Notes: a model not told the origin generated them from the sequence alone. 64,000 bases of DNA from Aureliella helgolandensis (GCF_007752135.1 NZ_CP036298.1:7308501-7372500); one strand, 5' to 3'; shown: positions 29,195 through 38,790, numbered from the stretch's first letter. Program-made: numbers and translations.

Positions 29195-29271
29195 TTCAAT
29201 CAATCGGTAGAGCGGTAGTAGCAGTCAGCAAGTGGCGTTCTAGCAATACAGGCCTGCCTTGCCTGAGTTTT

Positions 29272-29745
29272 TCAAGAACTCGAATCCTTCGAAATACGCC
29301 CGTAGGTTTCGGTGTGGATGCCGCTGCGGATAACCCGCGCTGGATTTCCACCGACCACTGAACCGGAGGGAACGTCCTTGGTAACAACTGCCCCCGCACC
29401 AACCACCACATGATCGCCAATCTGCACTCCTGGCAAGATGATCGAACCACATCCGATAAAGCAGCATTTACCGATTCGAGTCACTCCCGTGAACACATCG
29501 TTGTGTCGTCCCGTGGAGTAATCGTGCGACAAGACAATCGAATCGAATGCTATGTAGGTAAATTCCTTGACCATAATCGCTTTAGGATTGGTCTTATCCA
29601 TGCGGGCCTTAAAGGAAATTCGCACACTTGGATCTATTTGCATTCCATATATTTTGCGAAAGACCTGCGTACGCATCTTTAACAAAACATTTCTACCCCA
29701 AATGAACACTAGGAACAGTTTCCGCGAAAATCTAGCTGATTTCAT
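29272..29745 (-). CDS. Left-handed beta-helix acyltransferase (serine acetyltransferase-like fold)
   Basis: 157 residues, start ATG at 29745 with GAAG seven bases upstream. Hexapeptide repeats fill the second half: [40 protein letters not shown] and [14 protein letters not shown]. The last is the standard end of sugar O-acetyltransferases, with the turn that binds acetyl-CoA. A His in [11 protein letters not shown] is a candidate catalytic residue. The N-terminal 50 residues are basic and partly hydrophobic. It is predicted to acetylate a sugar of the exopolysaccharide. It lies 77 bases upstream of the glycosyltransferase gene and 69 bases downstream of the polymerase-like gene, on the same strand as both. 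Confidence 0.9.
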   Translation of the reverse strand: MKSARFSRKLFLVFIWGRNVLLKMRTQVFRKIYGMQIDPSVRISFKARMDKTNPKAIMVKEFTYIAFDSIVLSHDYSTGRHNDVFTGVTRIGKCCFIGCGSIILPGVQIGDHVVVGAGAVVTKDVPSGSVVGGNPARVIRSGIHTETYGRISKDSSS

Positions 29746-29814
29746 CTGTTATCTTCTTCAAGTTAAATTTTGCAGCAAGTTAGCGCGGCAATCTAATGTA
29801 CGAATGCAACTGAA

Positions 29815-31233
29815 CTAATTTGGATCAGACTCTCCAGGCACGCTCATGCTCAAACAAGTGACTTCACTGGGACCAAATTGCGGATCGTCAATCAAGTAGT
29901 ATTCGTTCGAGTCCCCACTAAATCCATCGCTACTCACCGATGCAGCCACAGCAAGTGTGAGCGTCCATAGAAATGTAATTTGTCCGAAATAGGCGACACC
30001 AATGAAACAGACGCCATGCACAAAAAGTGAGGTCCCAAGACACCACAACAACCACTGCGATTGCCTGTCTTGACTTTTACGCAATCCCGTCGCGATCGAT
30101 TCTGCTGCGCTATATATCAACCAAACAAACAAGATTAGCCGCATCACCCCACCCTTCACTCCTTCAAGAATGTACTGATTGGTTATGTCCCACGTTTGGT
30201 AGAATTGATGCCAATGGCCTGTTGACGTGCTTCCCACGAGCCACCATTCAGGAAACCGCTTGATGGCGCAGTCGATCAGAATAAAACGGTGCATTCCAGT
30301 CGATCCGCCAACTGCAGTTACCCGTGAGACGAGATGCCATACAGGCGCTTCCATAACGAAATGCAAGGCTGTCAGTAGGAAGGGTAGAGCGACCCACCCC
30401 CATCTTACAACACCCCGGACTGACCACAGAGTTAGCATCAATAAACAGGCAACCACACCGAGCAAGGGAGTGCTAGAGGCCGTTGTTGCAATAATAATCA
30501 GTGATGCGAATATGCCCACAATTGCGAACAAACGCTCACTTGCGAATGAAAGTAGCCCCACGAAAAGTGGAAGCATTCCAGCCCAAAAAACTCCAGCAAT
30601 GATGGGATGGCTAAAAGCGCCTTGGCACCGCAGCCTCCCCTCCCGCTCCAAGGTAATCGCGGGCACTCCTCCGAAGTACGAAAAGAGGTTGTATCGAGTT
30701 GACGCTTCAACCAGAAAAACGGCGGCGATCACAGCAGCCAAAATAGCCCCGGCGCGAATAAAAACTCGAAAATCCGACTCTTCTTTCATCGCGGCTCGGA
30801 AAAAGAAATAGCCGCCAAGACTATCAATCAAACCACCCAAAATATAGATAACCGATTCGGAAGAGCCTTGTTGGGCAATGTAAAGCCCTCCGCCGAGTAC
30901 AGCCCAGCATGCAAATGCCAGGTCAACGCGATTCCATTGAATCGATCGAAACTCACCGCGTAAAACCACACGAATGGCACCGCAGATGGCAAGTATGCGA
31001 AGGAATCGAAAGTCGCCTCCCAAAACAAGTATGCGTTGGGCTTCTGGTACCAGGCACATGATCGCTAACATCGCATAGATCGCTGCATGTCGTTTAGAAC
31101 AAAGCAGCCAAATACAACTCAAGCACATAACCAGTGCGCCCAGAGGGTTCAGGGTCATGGTATCGTGGTATTCCACGATTTGCTTTGCATGCAACTCGCT
31201 TTTTGCCGCCGCTAGTATCAGTAGATCAAACAA
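29815..31233 (-). CDS. O-antigen ligase/polymerase-like membrane protein (Wzy candidate)
   Basis: 472 residues with about eleven or twelve membrane helices and a larger loop in the second half, the pattern of Wzy polymerases and O-antigen ligases. Around residues 190-230 it reads YNLFSYFGGVPAITLEREGR and RCQGAFSHPIIAGVFWAGML. The R-x-x-G-x-F-x-H-P pattern is found in many members of the O-antigen ligase (PF04932-like) group. It should polymerise lipid-linked repeat units in the outer leaflet. The start is a TTG at 31233 with GGGGAGG five bases upstream, one base after the stop of the upstream gene, which argues for coupled translation. Methionines further in (for example MTLNPLG) are alternatives. 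Function assigned from topology and context. Confidence 0.8.
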   Translation of the reverse strand: MFDLLILAAAKSELHAKQIVEYHDTMTLNPLGALVMCLSCIWLLCSKRHAAIYAMLAIMCLVPEAQRILVLGGDFRFLRILAICGAIRVVLRGEFRSIQWNRVDLAFACWAVLGGGLYIAQQGSSESVIYILGGLIDSLGGYFFFRAAMKEESDFRVFIRAGAILAAVIAAVFLVEASTRYNLFSYFGGVPAITLEREGRLRCQGAFSHPIIAGVFWAGMLPLFVGLLSFASERLFAIVGIFASLIIIATTASSTPLLGVVACLLMLTLWSVRGVVRWGWVALPFLLTALHFVMEAPVWHLVSRVTAVGGSTGMHRFILIDCAIKRFPEWWLVGSTSTGHWHQFYQTWDITNQYILEGVKGGVMRLILFVWLIYSAAESIATGLRKSQDRQSQWLLWCLGTSLFVHGVCFIGVAYFGQITFLWTLTLAVAASVSSDGFSGDSNEYYLIDDPQFGPSEVTCLSMSVPGESDPN

Positions 31234-32505
31234 TCACGCCTCCCCTTTAGTCTCGATGATACTAGCTTTGCGCCGCAATTGTTTTGTGAACACTCGCTTG
31301 ATTGTCCCTGTAAAGGACTGGACCTTCTGGCTGGTCCCAAGTGCCCTTAACCAAAAGGGAAACGTTTCGAACCCCTTGAGATTCGGCACAGCGGCGCCCA
31401 AAACGTGCAGCACCTTGAGCCGCGCCCAAAGACCGCCTCGGGTTCCTAGTAGATTGGGTTGCGAACGTGGGAGTAGCGTTGCATCACGTGTCTCCAAAGT
31501 GAGATAGCCACTGCGTTGGGCTGCTTGAATGATCTCACGGCCTCGGGGTGTGCGCGCAATGATCAACGACTTGCCCGGCTCGCCTGGCTGCACCTCCCGA
31601 TACCAGGGGTCCCCTACCGCAATGTCCGCAAACTCACCGGTGTGGTCAGGACAGATATAGCACCGCCATTGCCGGTACTTCTGCAAGAACCCCCACGATT
31701 CCGCATAAGTCATTTCCGAAGAGCGCAGCTCTCCACTTGGCTCACGCCAGCGAACGGTCCATTTACCTGGCCAACCATTGCCTCGATACCGCAACCCCTC
31801 AATGCTCTGCGGATCCTCCACTCCCACCTGTTTCAATAGCTCCAACGTACCCTGCGTCGAAGGCGTTCCCGCACAGAAAAAGGCAAGGGTCACCCCTACT
31901 TTTCCGGATAGTTCCGGACGCACCTCCTGAGCTCGCTTCACCGCCGCCACGTCGCAAGGCTTGCCGATAAAGACGCTCGGCCCAGCGGCTTGTTCGATAA
32001 AATGCAAGCCATCGCAAGGACTGGCTGGTGCGTACCGCGAACCGGTGCGATCGAGCAATTCCTCTCGGCTTGTGCTATAGACACTCTCGTTCAAGTGAAC
32101 TGCGTCCTGACGAGCGCCAGTGTGCAGAACGCCACTCATGCCCCCCTGCTCGATGCAATACAGCGCTAGAGCGGTGGCCGCACCACCGCTGGAACCGGCC
32201 AACCGAATCGCATCGTCGGTCGCAAAGCCTTCCCATACATCGTAGACAGGCCCCCAGCCAGCGATTAACTCCTGCTCCAATTCGGGATCGGACGGATCAA
32301 AGGTGTGCTCTAGGCTAGCGCCGGGACAGCATTGCAGTCCCAAGCCAGATTCCTTGGCAGGCTGCTCAACCAGAAAGGGACGCCGCCCATACTCGAGCGC
32401 ATCGGCCATCCGAAACCGCTTGGGCTCGACCGACGCGCAAACGCCACACCCCGTGCACAATTGCCGCGCGCAAACTTCCTCAATGGTGGTTACTGGTAAT
32501 TGCAT
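31234..32505 (-). CDS. F420-hydrogenase beta-subunit-like iron-sulfur protein (glycan-locus type)
   Basis: 423 residues from the ATG at 32505, seven bases after the stop of the sulfotransferase gene. Early on there is a ferredoxin-like cluster motif, CTGCGVCASVEPKR, with a further CC pair (GLQCCPGA). The later part has SGGAATALALYCIEQGGMSG, VFIGKPCDVAAVKRAQ, FFCAGTPSTQGTLELL and CYICPDHTGEFADIAVGDPW, which are the N- and C-terminal domains of the coenzyme F420 hydrogenase/dehydrogenase beta family. Homologues in polysaccharide loci usually sit near a pyruvyltransferase, as here (34921-36231). The reaction in glycan synthesis is not known to me; a redox step with flavin and Fe-S is the likely chemistry. 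An upstream in-frame extension to 32586 overlaps the preceding gene and is unlikely. Confidence 0.9.
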   Translation of the reverse strand: MQLPVTTIEEVCARQLCTGCGVCASVEPKRFRMADALEYGRRPFLVEQPAKESGLGLQCCPGASLEHTFDPSDPELEQELIAGWGPVYDVWEGFATDDAIRLAGSSGGAATALALYCIEQGGMSGVLHTGARQDAVHLNESVYSTSREELLDRTGSRYAPASPCDGLHFIEQAAGPSVFIGKPCDVAAVKRAQEVRPELSGKVGVTLAFFCAGTPSTQGTLELLKQVGVEDPQSIEGLRYRGNGWPGKWTVRWREPSGELRSSEMTYAESWGFLQKYRQWRCYICPDHTGEFADIAVGDPWYREVQPGEPGKSLIIARTPRGREIIQAAQRSGYLTLETRDATLLPRSQPNLLGTRGGLWARLKVLHVLGAAVPNLKGFETFPFWLRALGTSQKVQSFTGTIKRVFTKQLRRKASIIETKGEA

Positions 32506-32509
32506 GAGA

Positions 32510-33418
32510 TTAGTGGCACCGCCAGTGACTAAGGTCGCACTGCAAAAACGCCTCCAAACGCCGGACCGAAGGTTCGTATCGCGCACTCAATGCCTTCTTC
32601 GTTTCAGGCAAAAGAGGACTAGGCTGATTCTCCTCACGCACCTGTGCAGCAAAGCGTGTCCTACGCAATCGGTCAAACACCGCCGTTCGCCAGCTCTGAG
32701 GGATACGTGATTTCAATGCCATCGCACCCGGCAGACTTTGCATCAAGCGTTTCGCCTTGTACCGCAAGGCATAGTCATCTTCCCCCAAGTTCCGTCGCTC
32801 CACCCCTGCAGCAGTCAAATCGCGTTCCTCCAAGCCCAAGAAACTCTGCACTTTAGCGAGCGTATCCTGCGGTTTTTTCTGCAAATGCTCGTTCTGAATC
32901 ACCAGCAAATCGTCTGCCTCGAAGTATCTCAAGTAGCGATCGATCTGCATCATATAGTCGCCACAATCAAAGTAGATTTCATCCCGTTGGAGCGCCTGCT
33001 CGAACGTCATGGTCACCTTATCACGCATGTGATGCCGGTAGTGCGAGTAGGCCCTTGCCACCGGTTCGCGAACGAGATAAATGAACTTCCGCGTTGTAGT
33101 GTGCTCCTGGATCAACTGGGGCGCATCCAACGTATGCGGCCATCTGCTGTACGTCGTGGATGCCTCGCCGCGAAGCACCCCTGGGGGAGCGTCACAGAAC
33201 AGGGATGCATACCACTGCATCCCTCGCTTGTAGACTTCGCCACGACTAAAAAACTCAGGCTCTTTCAATTCAGGCAGGAACACACCAGGGTGCCGCAACA
33301 GGTACCCGTACAGCGACGTCGTCCCCGATTTCCCAGCACCGATAATCATAAAATCGAGGTTAAGGGAGCTGCAATCCGACTGTTCCGCCTCGACGTTCGT
33401 CGCTATCTTACTACACAA
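32510..33418 (-). CDS. Sulfotransferase (PAPS-dependent, carbohydrate type)
   Basis: 302 residues. It should move a sulfuryl group from PAPS to a sugar. The 5'-phosphosulfate loop is FMIIGAGKSGTTSLYGYLLR (about 23-42). KEPEFFS follows, then the 3'-phosphate region KFIYLVREPVARAYSHYRHH (about 107-126), where the Arg and Ser bind the 3'-phosphate. VIQNEHLQKKPQDTLAKVQSFLGL is also typical. The start is a TTG at 33418 overlapping the end of the flippase gene by eight bases, in another frame; the Met at about residue 24 is too late because it would cut the PAPS loop short. Placed inside the Wzx/Wzy cluster, it predicts a sulfated exopolysaccharide, while an arylsulfatase is encoded 10 kb away. Confidence 0.92.
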   Translation of the reverse strand: MCSKIATNVEAEQSDCSSLNLDFMIIGAGKSGTTSLYGYLLRHPGVFLPELKEPEFFSRGEVYKRGMQWYASLFCDAPPGVLRGEASTTYSRWPHTLDAPQLIQEHTTTRKFIYLVREPVARAYSHYRHHMRDKVTMTFEQALQRDEIYFDCGDYMMQIDRYLRYFEADDLLVIQNEHLQKKPQDTLAKVQSFLGLEERDLTAAGVERRNLGEDDYALRYKAKRLMQSLPGAMALKSRIPQSWRTAVFDRLRRTRFAAQVREENQPSPLLPETKKALSARYEPSVRRLEAFLQCDLSHWRCH

Positions 33419-34916
33419 CTTTGGCTTCTCCTTCTACCCGCTTGACTGCTCCAGCTGGAGCAGCAAACGTAGATACGTTCTGATTTGCAACCGTTCTTGG
33501 ATGCAACACTAAGCTCACCAATTCCTTAGCGCCCGGTGATAGTGCCACAATCGTAAGGCCTCCCCCCAAGGCAAGCAATGCTGCCACAGTCAACTCCCCC
33601 CAGTCGTTCAACGCGCCGTAAAACGTAGTTCGCCCTAGCAATGCCAATGCGACTAAGAAGAAAAATACGGTGATTGTAGTAACTTGAAACGACCGACGAA
33701 CGTGGCAGAGCCGATACAGACAGTACATTGAGACTAAGACCGCTAGCAATTCCCCCCCCGCCGCCAAACCGGCTACGAACGGAATGGAATACCCGAGGTA
33801 GGCAGACAGCACTCCGGCGGGAATGGAAATACAACGTACGAAATTTGCGTACATCATATTCTTGGTTTCCCCCAGCGCCATCGCTGCAATACTGGGTCCC
33901 ACGCGACATAGTCGCAATGCTTGCAGCATTGCAAACCAGGGAATCACGGCAGCGGCGGGTGCGTAGCGAGCCCCGTATAATATTTGCAGAAAGGCGGGGC
34001 CTCCTAGGATAAACCCGAGCACAAAGCATCCAGCCAAACCAGCAACGGCAATGCAGACGCGTTCAAACAGGATCGAGAATTCGGGCAGGTCATTTTTCTT
34101 GCGCGCCAGCAATGGTAGGAAGTAGGTGCGTAACACCTTGGCCAGCACCAAGGTCGGCATCATGGTCAGCGAGAATGCGGCGCTGTACCAGCCCAACTCT
34201 TCCATGGAGAACCAAGTCGCGACGATCATGCGATCGCCCTGGAAAATTCCAAACAACAAGAACCCGTTGGTTAATAGAGGCCAGCCAAAATGCAGAATGC
34301 GACGAACGACGACAGCATCCCAATGCCATGCGTATCTCCGCATTGCAACATAATGCGAAATTAGCAACTGCAATGCAAACTGCAAAATCGTCAGCACCAA
34401 GACGGCGCGATAGTCCCCGAACCAGGCGGCCAAAGGAATCGCCAGGGCGGTCATCGCGAGCTGTGGTCCAGCATCCGCCCCCACCGAAGGTGCAAACTTC
34501 ATCTCGCGTTGCTGGCGATACATATCCAGATGGATGAATCCGCGCATTAGTGGCACGATAGCCAACGTGCGGAACGCCCAGGTGACCTCTGGGATCCCCA
34601 TGAGCGCAGCGAATGGTTGAGCCAGCAATATCATAAAGAGGCATCCAGTGAGGCCTCGCACCGCCTGGAAGGCCTGCGCAGTGGCCTGCAGCTTGGGGTC
34701 ATCGCCATCATCGGCTTGCACCAACAACCGGTCCAGTGCCATGTCACTCGACATTTCAATCAGCGACGTCGTCATCGCAAACGTAGCCGCGATCCCGAAA
34801 TCCTCTAACGAGAGCATGCGGGCAATGAAGATATTGCGCACAAACGAACAAAGCGCTGACAATAGCCCGCCGGTGGTTAGCAAAGCACCACCACCCAGAT
34901 ATTTGCGGAGGTTCAT
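33411..34916 (-). CDS. Polysaccharide flippase (Wzx/MOP-type)
   Basis: 501 residues with about fourteen hydrophobic segments. It should flip lipid-linked repeat units across the inner membrane. It begins MNLRKYLGGGALLTTGGLLS and soon has FVRNIFIARMLSLEDFGIAA, the usual N-terminal signature of this family. QGDRMIVATWFSMEELGWYS in the middle is the second typical box. I chose the ATG at 34916 because AGGGG lies seven bases upstream and the upstream gene stops just before it (TAG, four bases, ATG). The frame is open further upstream but would overlap that gene by about 50 bases. The sulfotransferase start lies inside its last codons, so the series is tightly coupled. Confidence 0.93.
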   Translation of the reverse strand: MNLRKYLGGGALLTTGGLLSALCSFVRNIFIARMLSLEDFGIAATFAMTTSLIEMSSDMALDRLLVQADDGDDPKLQATAQAFQAVRGLTGCLFMILLAQPFAALMGIPEVTWAFRTLAIVPLMRGFIHLDMYRQQREMKFAPSVGADAGPQLAMTALAIPLAAWFGDYRAVLVLTILQFALQLLISHYVAMRRYAWHWDAVVVRRILHFGWPLLTNGFLLFGIFQGDRMIVATWFSMEELGWYSAAFSLTMMPTLVLAKVLRTYFLPLLARKKNDLPEFSILFERVCIAVAGLAGCFVLGFILGGPAFLQILYGARYAPAAAVIPWFAMLQALRLCRVGPSIAAMALGETKNMMYANFVRCISIPAGVLSAYLGYSIPFVAGLAAGGELLAVLVSMYCLYRLCHVRRSFQVTTITVFFFLVALALLGRTTFYGALNDWGELTVAALLALGGGLTIVALSPGAKELVSLVLHPRTVANQNVSTFAAPAGAVKRVEGEAKVV

Positions 34917-34920
34917 GGAA

Positions 34921-36231
34921 CTACCCCTCGCACCGGTGACGCTGCTGCGCCGCAGATCGAATCCTCTCGACAATGCAATCCAATTGCTCCCGGGCTTGAC
35001 CGAGTACCTTCGGTAGATGCTGAGACAACGACTGTCGCGCTGAGGCCCGGTTCTGGTAAGCGTCGGTCAATTGCTCCAGCACTTGTTCGGTCTCCAGCAC
35101 GCGGGGGTCAATCACAGCCCCCCCCTGACCGCAGCTTTCGAAAACTCCCAGCGCTTTATCTGAGTACGAAACCGTTGCGGTTGGGACGCCCGAGGACAAC
35201 GCAGCGATCGTGGCGTGCATCCGTGTGCCACAAAACCAATCGGTCTGCCCAATCAACCACTTTAATTGACTTTGATCCAATGTTGATGGGGACAAGACAA
35301 TTCGGCCGGGAAATTGAGGCTGGAGTTCATCGGCCATCGCTTGGCAAGCGCCTGGATCGGACTCGTAGTGACCGGCGGGGCTGATCACATGCGAGACAAG
35401 CACTACATTGGCATCGGTGTCGCTCAACAGCCAAGTCAAAAACCGTCTGACGACCGCGTGATAATCGGCCTTGAAACCATAACGTTCCGCCGCCGCCACG
35501 GGATCGTTATAGATCAAACCGCTAATATTAAAGCCCACCAACGGACGCTCCTGACGATTGAGTTCCAGCATTCGCTGCAAGTCGACGCTCAGCACTTCAG
35601 GGGCAGGTCGCGGCTCAAGTCCAAAAGCGAGATCGACACCACAACGATGATTAGCTGGGTCAAACCGATCCCCCAACAATTCTTGCAGAATCTGAAAGCT
35701 GTGCTGATCGCGTGCCCAGCACATCTCCGCACCACGCACGGCCCGCGCAGCTAACTCGCGAAACCTCAGGCCTTGGAACGGCCCGTAGGTCTGGGGCAAT
35801 AAAAACAAGGGAATCTTCCGCTGTATAGCAATGAGCTTGGGGTAAACAATGTCGTAGAAACGCCTTGAGCCGTAGATATCACTGAAACTGTCGCCTCCTG
35901 AGACATCGAGCACCGCGTCACATTGATCGATGGCGGCAACGTTTGTATTCAACAATTTACCCAACGAGCCAAGCCTACTTGCACAATACATCGTCGCGAG
36001 ATTTTCAACCCGATCATACCTACGCCCACCTCTAGCACCACGCAACTCTATTTCAACAGAGGTACCATTTGCTAAAGTAAAAGTTGAAGACCTAGTTTTC
36101 AGACCATAGTCAAACACCACGAAACGTGTCTCAGGAACAAGCTGTAGCATGCGGGAAACTGTAGAAGCATAAAGAGCCGAGACCCCCCGATTCGCGGTAT
36201 CTGGTGCCGCTCCAAAAAATGAGATCTTCAA
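34921..36231 (-). CDS. Polysaccharide pyruvyl transferase family protein
   Basis: About 436 residues. Members of this family transfer pyruvate from phosphoenolpyruvate to a sugar as a ketal, adding negative charge. Motifs: FFGAAPDTANRGVSALYAST at the start (the usual G-x-x-N-x-G-A-x-A opening), CDAVLDVSGGDSFSDIYGSR, PLFLLPQTYGPFQGLRFREL, and WFCGTRMHATIAALSSGVPT with the conserved R-x-H near the C-terminal end. Start uncertain: the TTG at 36231 has GGAG eight bases upstream, while a GTG at 36237 sits two bases from the same GGAG; the longest frame begins at 36261. It is followed by the flippase after four bases and belongs with the F420-beta-like gene three positions downstream, a pairing known from other loci. 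Confidence 0.9.
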   Translation of the reverse strand: MKISFFGAAPDTANRGVSALYASTVSRMLQLVPETRFVVFDYGLKTRSSTFTLANGTSVEIELRGARGGRRYDRVENLATMYCASRLGSLGKLLNTNVAAIDQCDAVLDVSGGDSFSDIYGSRRFYDIVYPKLIAIQRKIPLFLLPQTYGPFQGLRFRELAARAVRGAEMCWARDQHSFQILQELLGDRFDPANHRCGVDLAFGLEPRPAPEVLSVDLQRMLELNRQERPLVGFNISGLIYNDPVAAAERYGFKADYHAVVRRFLTWLLSDTDANVVLVSHVISPAGHYESDPGACQAMADELQPQFPGRIVLSPSTLDQSQLKWLIGQTDWFCGTRMHATIAALSSGVPTATVSYSDKALGVFESCGQGGAVIDPRVLETEQVLEQLTDAYQNRASARQSLSQHLPKVLGQAREQLDCIVERIRSAAQQRHRCEG

Positions 36232-36498
36232 TTCCACTTCTCCAGCACGATCGACGCGCAAACAACTACATTAAGGGAGGGCGATAGGACTAGCCTGACC
36301 GCCTTGACTAGCACGCCGCGTCTGGACGATTTACCGGAACGCTTGGCCAAGTTCAACGCAACCCGCACCAAAAAAACGGCTCATACTACTGCCGACTCTC
36401 GCAATCGGCACGGCTCTCCCCATCCCTGAAATCACATTCAGCGATCGCTGTATCTTAGAGGAGGGGACAATAGCACTTAGCACTAATTCACGCGGCGA

Positions 36499-36517
36499 TA
36501 ACACTTAACTAGTGTTA
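36499..36517. other. Short hairpin behind the sugar-transferase gene
   Basis: Seven-base arms TAACACT and AGTGTTA around five bases, 15 bases after the stop codon of the sugar-transferase gene on the minus strand. It has no T-run in that direction, so it is at best a weak transcription or mRNA-end signal between this gene and the next one. Confidence 0.3.
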
Positions 36518-36531
36518 CAGCAAATTTGGCA

Positions 36532-38304
36532 CTAGGAACCTTCGCGGAATAGGACGGTTTTGACGGTTCGTAGGATTAGATACATGTCGAGCCATACGCA
36601 CCAATTGCGAATGTAGTACATGTCCCAGTAGATGCGCAAGTCGTAGACGCCGCGATTTCGGCAGGCGACTTGCCACAAGCCGGTCAGCCCTGGACGCACC
36701 GATTTGTAAGCTTCGAACTCGTCCGGATAGTGCTCGACGTAGCAGGCGTCGTAGGTTGGGGAATTGATAATCGGACGTGGCCCGACCAGACTCATCTCAC
36801 CCGTCAACACATTCCACAACTGTGGCAACTCATCAAAACTGGTCGCTCGCAGCAGTTGCCCGATACGGGTAACGCGTGGGTCGCTCGACAACTTGTGCTT
36901 CTCATCCCATTCCTTGCGGGCGGCGGGATTCTTGGCTAAGTACGCATCCAGCACCCGGTCTGCATCCTGCTGCATCGTCCGGAACTTCCAAGCGGTGAAC
37001 TCACGCCCTCCGAGTCCAATTCGCTTCTGACCGTAGAACACCGGGCCCCGCGAACTCAGCTTGACCATCAAGTACATGGCCAGCAATGCCGGCAAGCCTA
37101 CGAGGCAGGCTGCCAACGTAAACGTCAGATCCATCACCCGCTTCATCGCCAGTTTGTAGGAGCTGGGGCGACCGCCGCCGAGCCGCAGTCCACTGGTGGA
37201 CCCGACACAATACAAACGATCCCACAGCCCCATATCGAGCTGGTTGGACGACAACAGAATACGATTGGGAATGACGGCCAACGGTGGGTCTAGTGAAGGA
37301 GCGTTTTCGCGATTCGCACAGTTGGAAACGATGACCCAGGTCACGCTATGTTCAAGAGCCGATTCATGCGTCCGACGAATATCGAAGACGGGCACCCCCT
37401 GCTCTTCCAAACGCTTCCCAGCTCGCCAGTAATTGTCTGCATCGAGCAATACACCAACCGGACGAAACCCCTGCTCCGAGGACTTCGCCAACCTACGGTA
37501 AAGCTCTTCGCCACGCTCCGGGTCGGCCAGCACCAGTACGGGGACTCCCCAAAACCGGAATCGCTTGGCCAGGTGTCGGGCAACATACCGGGCGGCGATG
37601 GAGGCGGGAGTACCTAGGCAGAAGGCGAGCAAGCCAGAGGCAACATAAAACAACCACATCTGCGGATGGGCAAACCACCCAATACCACAGAATACGAGCA
37701 AGGATGCAAACAGCGACCGTGAAAGCTGCCGAAATTCGACAACGGGACTGATCCCCAAACCGGGATAGAGTCCCGCCAATTGGGCGATCGGTAGAATGAC
37801 CAGCGACACAAAAAAGACCGCTTGCATCTCCGCTTGCTGCGTCGAAATCCCGAACAAACGCTCGGCGATACCAGTGGCCAAGAAAAGCGACGAAAACAAC
37901 GCCGCGAAATCGGCCAGTGCCAACGGAAGCGAGGTCAATACACTCTGCAGGGCAGCCAAATTGGCCAGCCGCGTTGGCACGTTGCCAACCACCGTGTTGA
38001 CTTTGCAATACTGGTTTAGCGCCTCAGCGGAGTGGCGATCGACAATATTCAACCGCTGGTATCGGGCGGATTCCGGGGAAAGAGCATCCTCTCTTGCCAC
38101 AGGGGCTTGAACGCCCGAAGCATCGTCTCCACTGGACGAGTGCGCAGCGTCCGATCGTTGTCGAATCACGTCCACTGGTCCTTCATGAGAATCTGGCGTA
38201 AAGCGATCTGAGGTCTCTGCTACACCATGCGACATGTGGCGGTCCCTGTAATCCGTTTGACGAAGATGAGATGCGTTCGTATCCAAAGCGAACGTGGATT
38301 CCAT
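36532..38304 (-). CDS. Polyprenyl-phosphate sugar phosphotransferase (initiating enzyme, WbaP-like)
   Basis: 590 residues from the ATG at 38304. It should start repeat-unit synthesis by moving a hexose-1-phosphate onto undecaprenyl phosphate. The first ~110 residues are polar and carry no recognisable domain, longer than usual. Then come about five membrane helices, a CoA-binding-like cytoplasmic domain (SGLLAFCLGTPASIAARYVA to VILSCANREN-type region), and the C-terminal catalytic domain: YKLAMKRVMDLTFTLAACLV, PVFYGQKRIGLGGREFTAWK, FRTMQQDADRV, SFDELPQLWNVLTGEMSLVG and PRPIINSPTYD, with the conserved DE and PRP. It is first in the minus-strand cluster of eight glycan genes running down to 28.2 kb. 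No clear promoter was found upstream. Confidence 0.93.
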   Translation of the reverse strand: MESTFALDTNASHLRQTDYRDRHMSHGVAETSDRFTPDSHEGPVDVIRQRSDAAHSSSGDDASGVQAPVAREDALSPESARYQRLNIVDRHSAEALNQYCKVNTVVGNVPTRLANLAALQSVLTSLPLALADFAALFSSLFLATGIAERLFGISTQQAEMQAVFFVSLVILPIAQLAGLYPGLGISPVVEFRQLSRSLFASLLVFCGIGWFAHPQMWLFYVASGLLAFCLGTPASIAARYVARHLAKRFRFWGVPVLVLADPERGEELYRRLAKSSEQGFRPVGVLLDADNYWRAGKRLEEQGVPVFDIRRTHESALEHSVTWVIVSNCANRENAPSLDPPLAVIPNRILLSSNQLDMGLWDRLYCVGSTSGLRLGGGRPSSYKLAMKRVMDLTFTLAACLVGLPALLAMYLMVKLSSRGPVFYGQKRIGLGGREFTAWKFRTMQQDADRVLDAYLAKNPAARKEWDEKHKLSSDPRVTRIGQLLRATSFDELPQLWNVLTGEMSLVGPRPIINSPTYDACYVEHYPDEFEAYKSVRPGLTGLWQVACRNRGVYDLRIYWDMYYIRNWCVWLDMYLILRTVKTVLFREGS

Positions 38305-38790
38305 ACTAGACACGAATGTTTAAGCGTCAAGAGATTGGTGTTTGAATGGCAATCCTGCGCCAACCGCGACCGATCCCCAAAAGGGCAACCGCCACCACCT
38401 CATTCTGCTACAAGGTGACAATCCACCGCATTCCCACCGCAACAGTTGCACAACCTACCCAGTCTCACTCGCCGGATTCATCGATTTTTTACAGTGACTT
38501 CCCTCCACCTGCTCGCTTGCTAGCAAACTCTCTGCGGGCTGTGATTCACCTTACCACGCACAGCCGCCCCCCCGATGGCTACGGAACAACAGCAAGAGGA
38601 TTGTATTAAATATCGCGATTCTACCGGTACTCCTGATTGTATATGCGTCAAAGATTGTGTAGGGCACAATAGCTACCTAATCGTTGCGTATTCTCCCCCT
38701 TCGACTATCATGAGGGTCAGGCACAACAGAATGGAATGTGTGCTACTTAGACGCCCGCCCCCCACTGAAGTCAACATGGAGTTCTTAGCA
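38305..38790. other. Divergent intergenic region between the sugar transferase and a PEP-CTERM gene
   Basis: It should hold promoters for the minus-strand glycan cluster and for the plus-strand PEP-CTERM gene. No repeat of the window and no convincing promoter pair is seen. The frame of the PEP-CTERM gene is open back to 38575, but the residues there do not look like protein and a signal peptide begins only at 38791. Confidence 0.4.
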
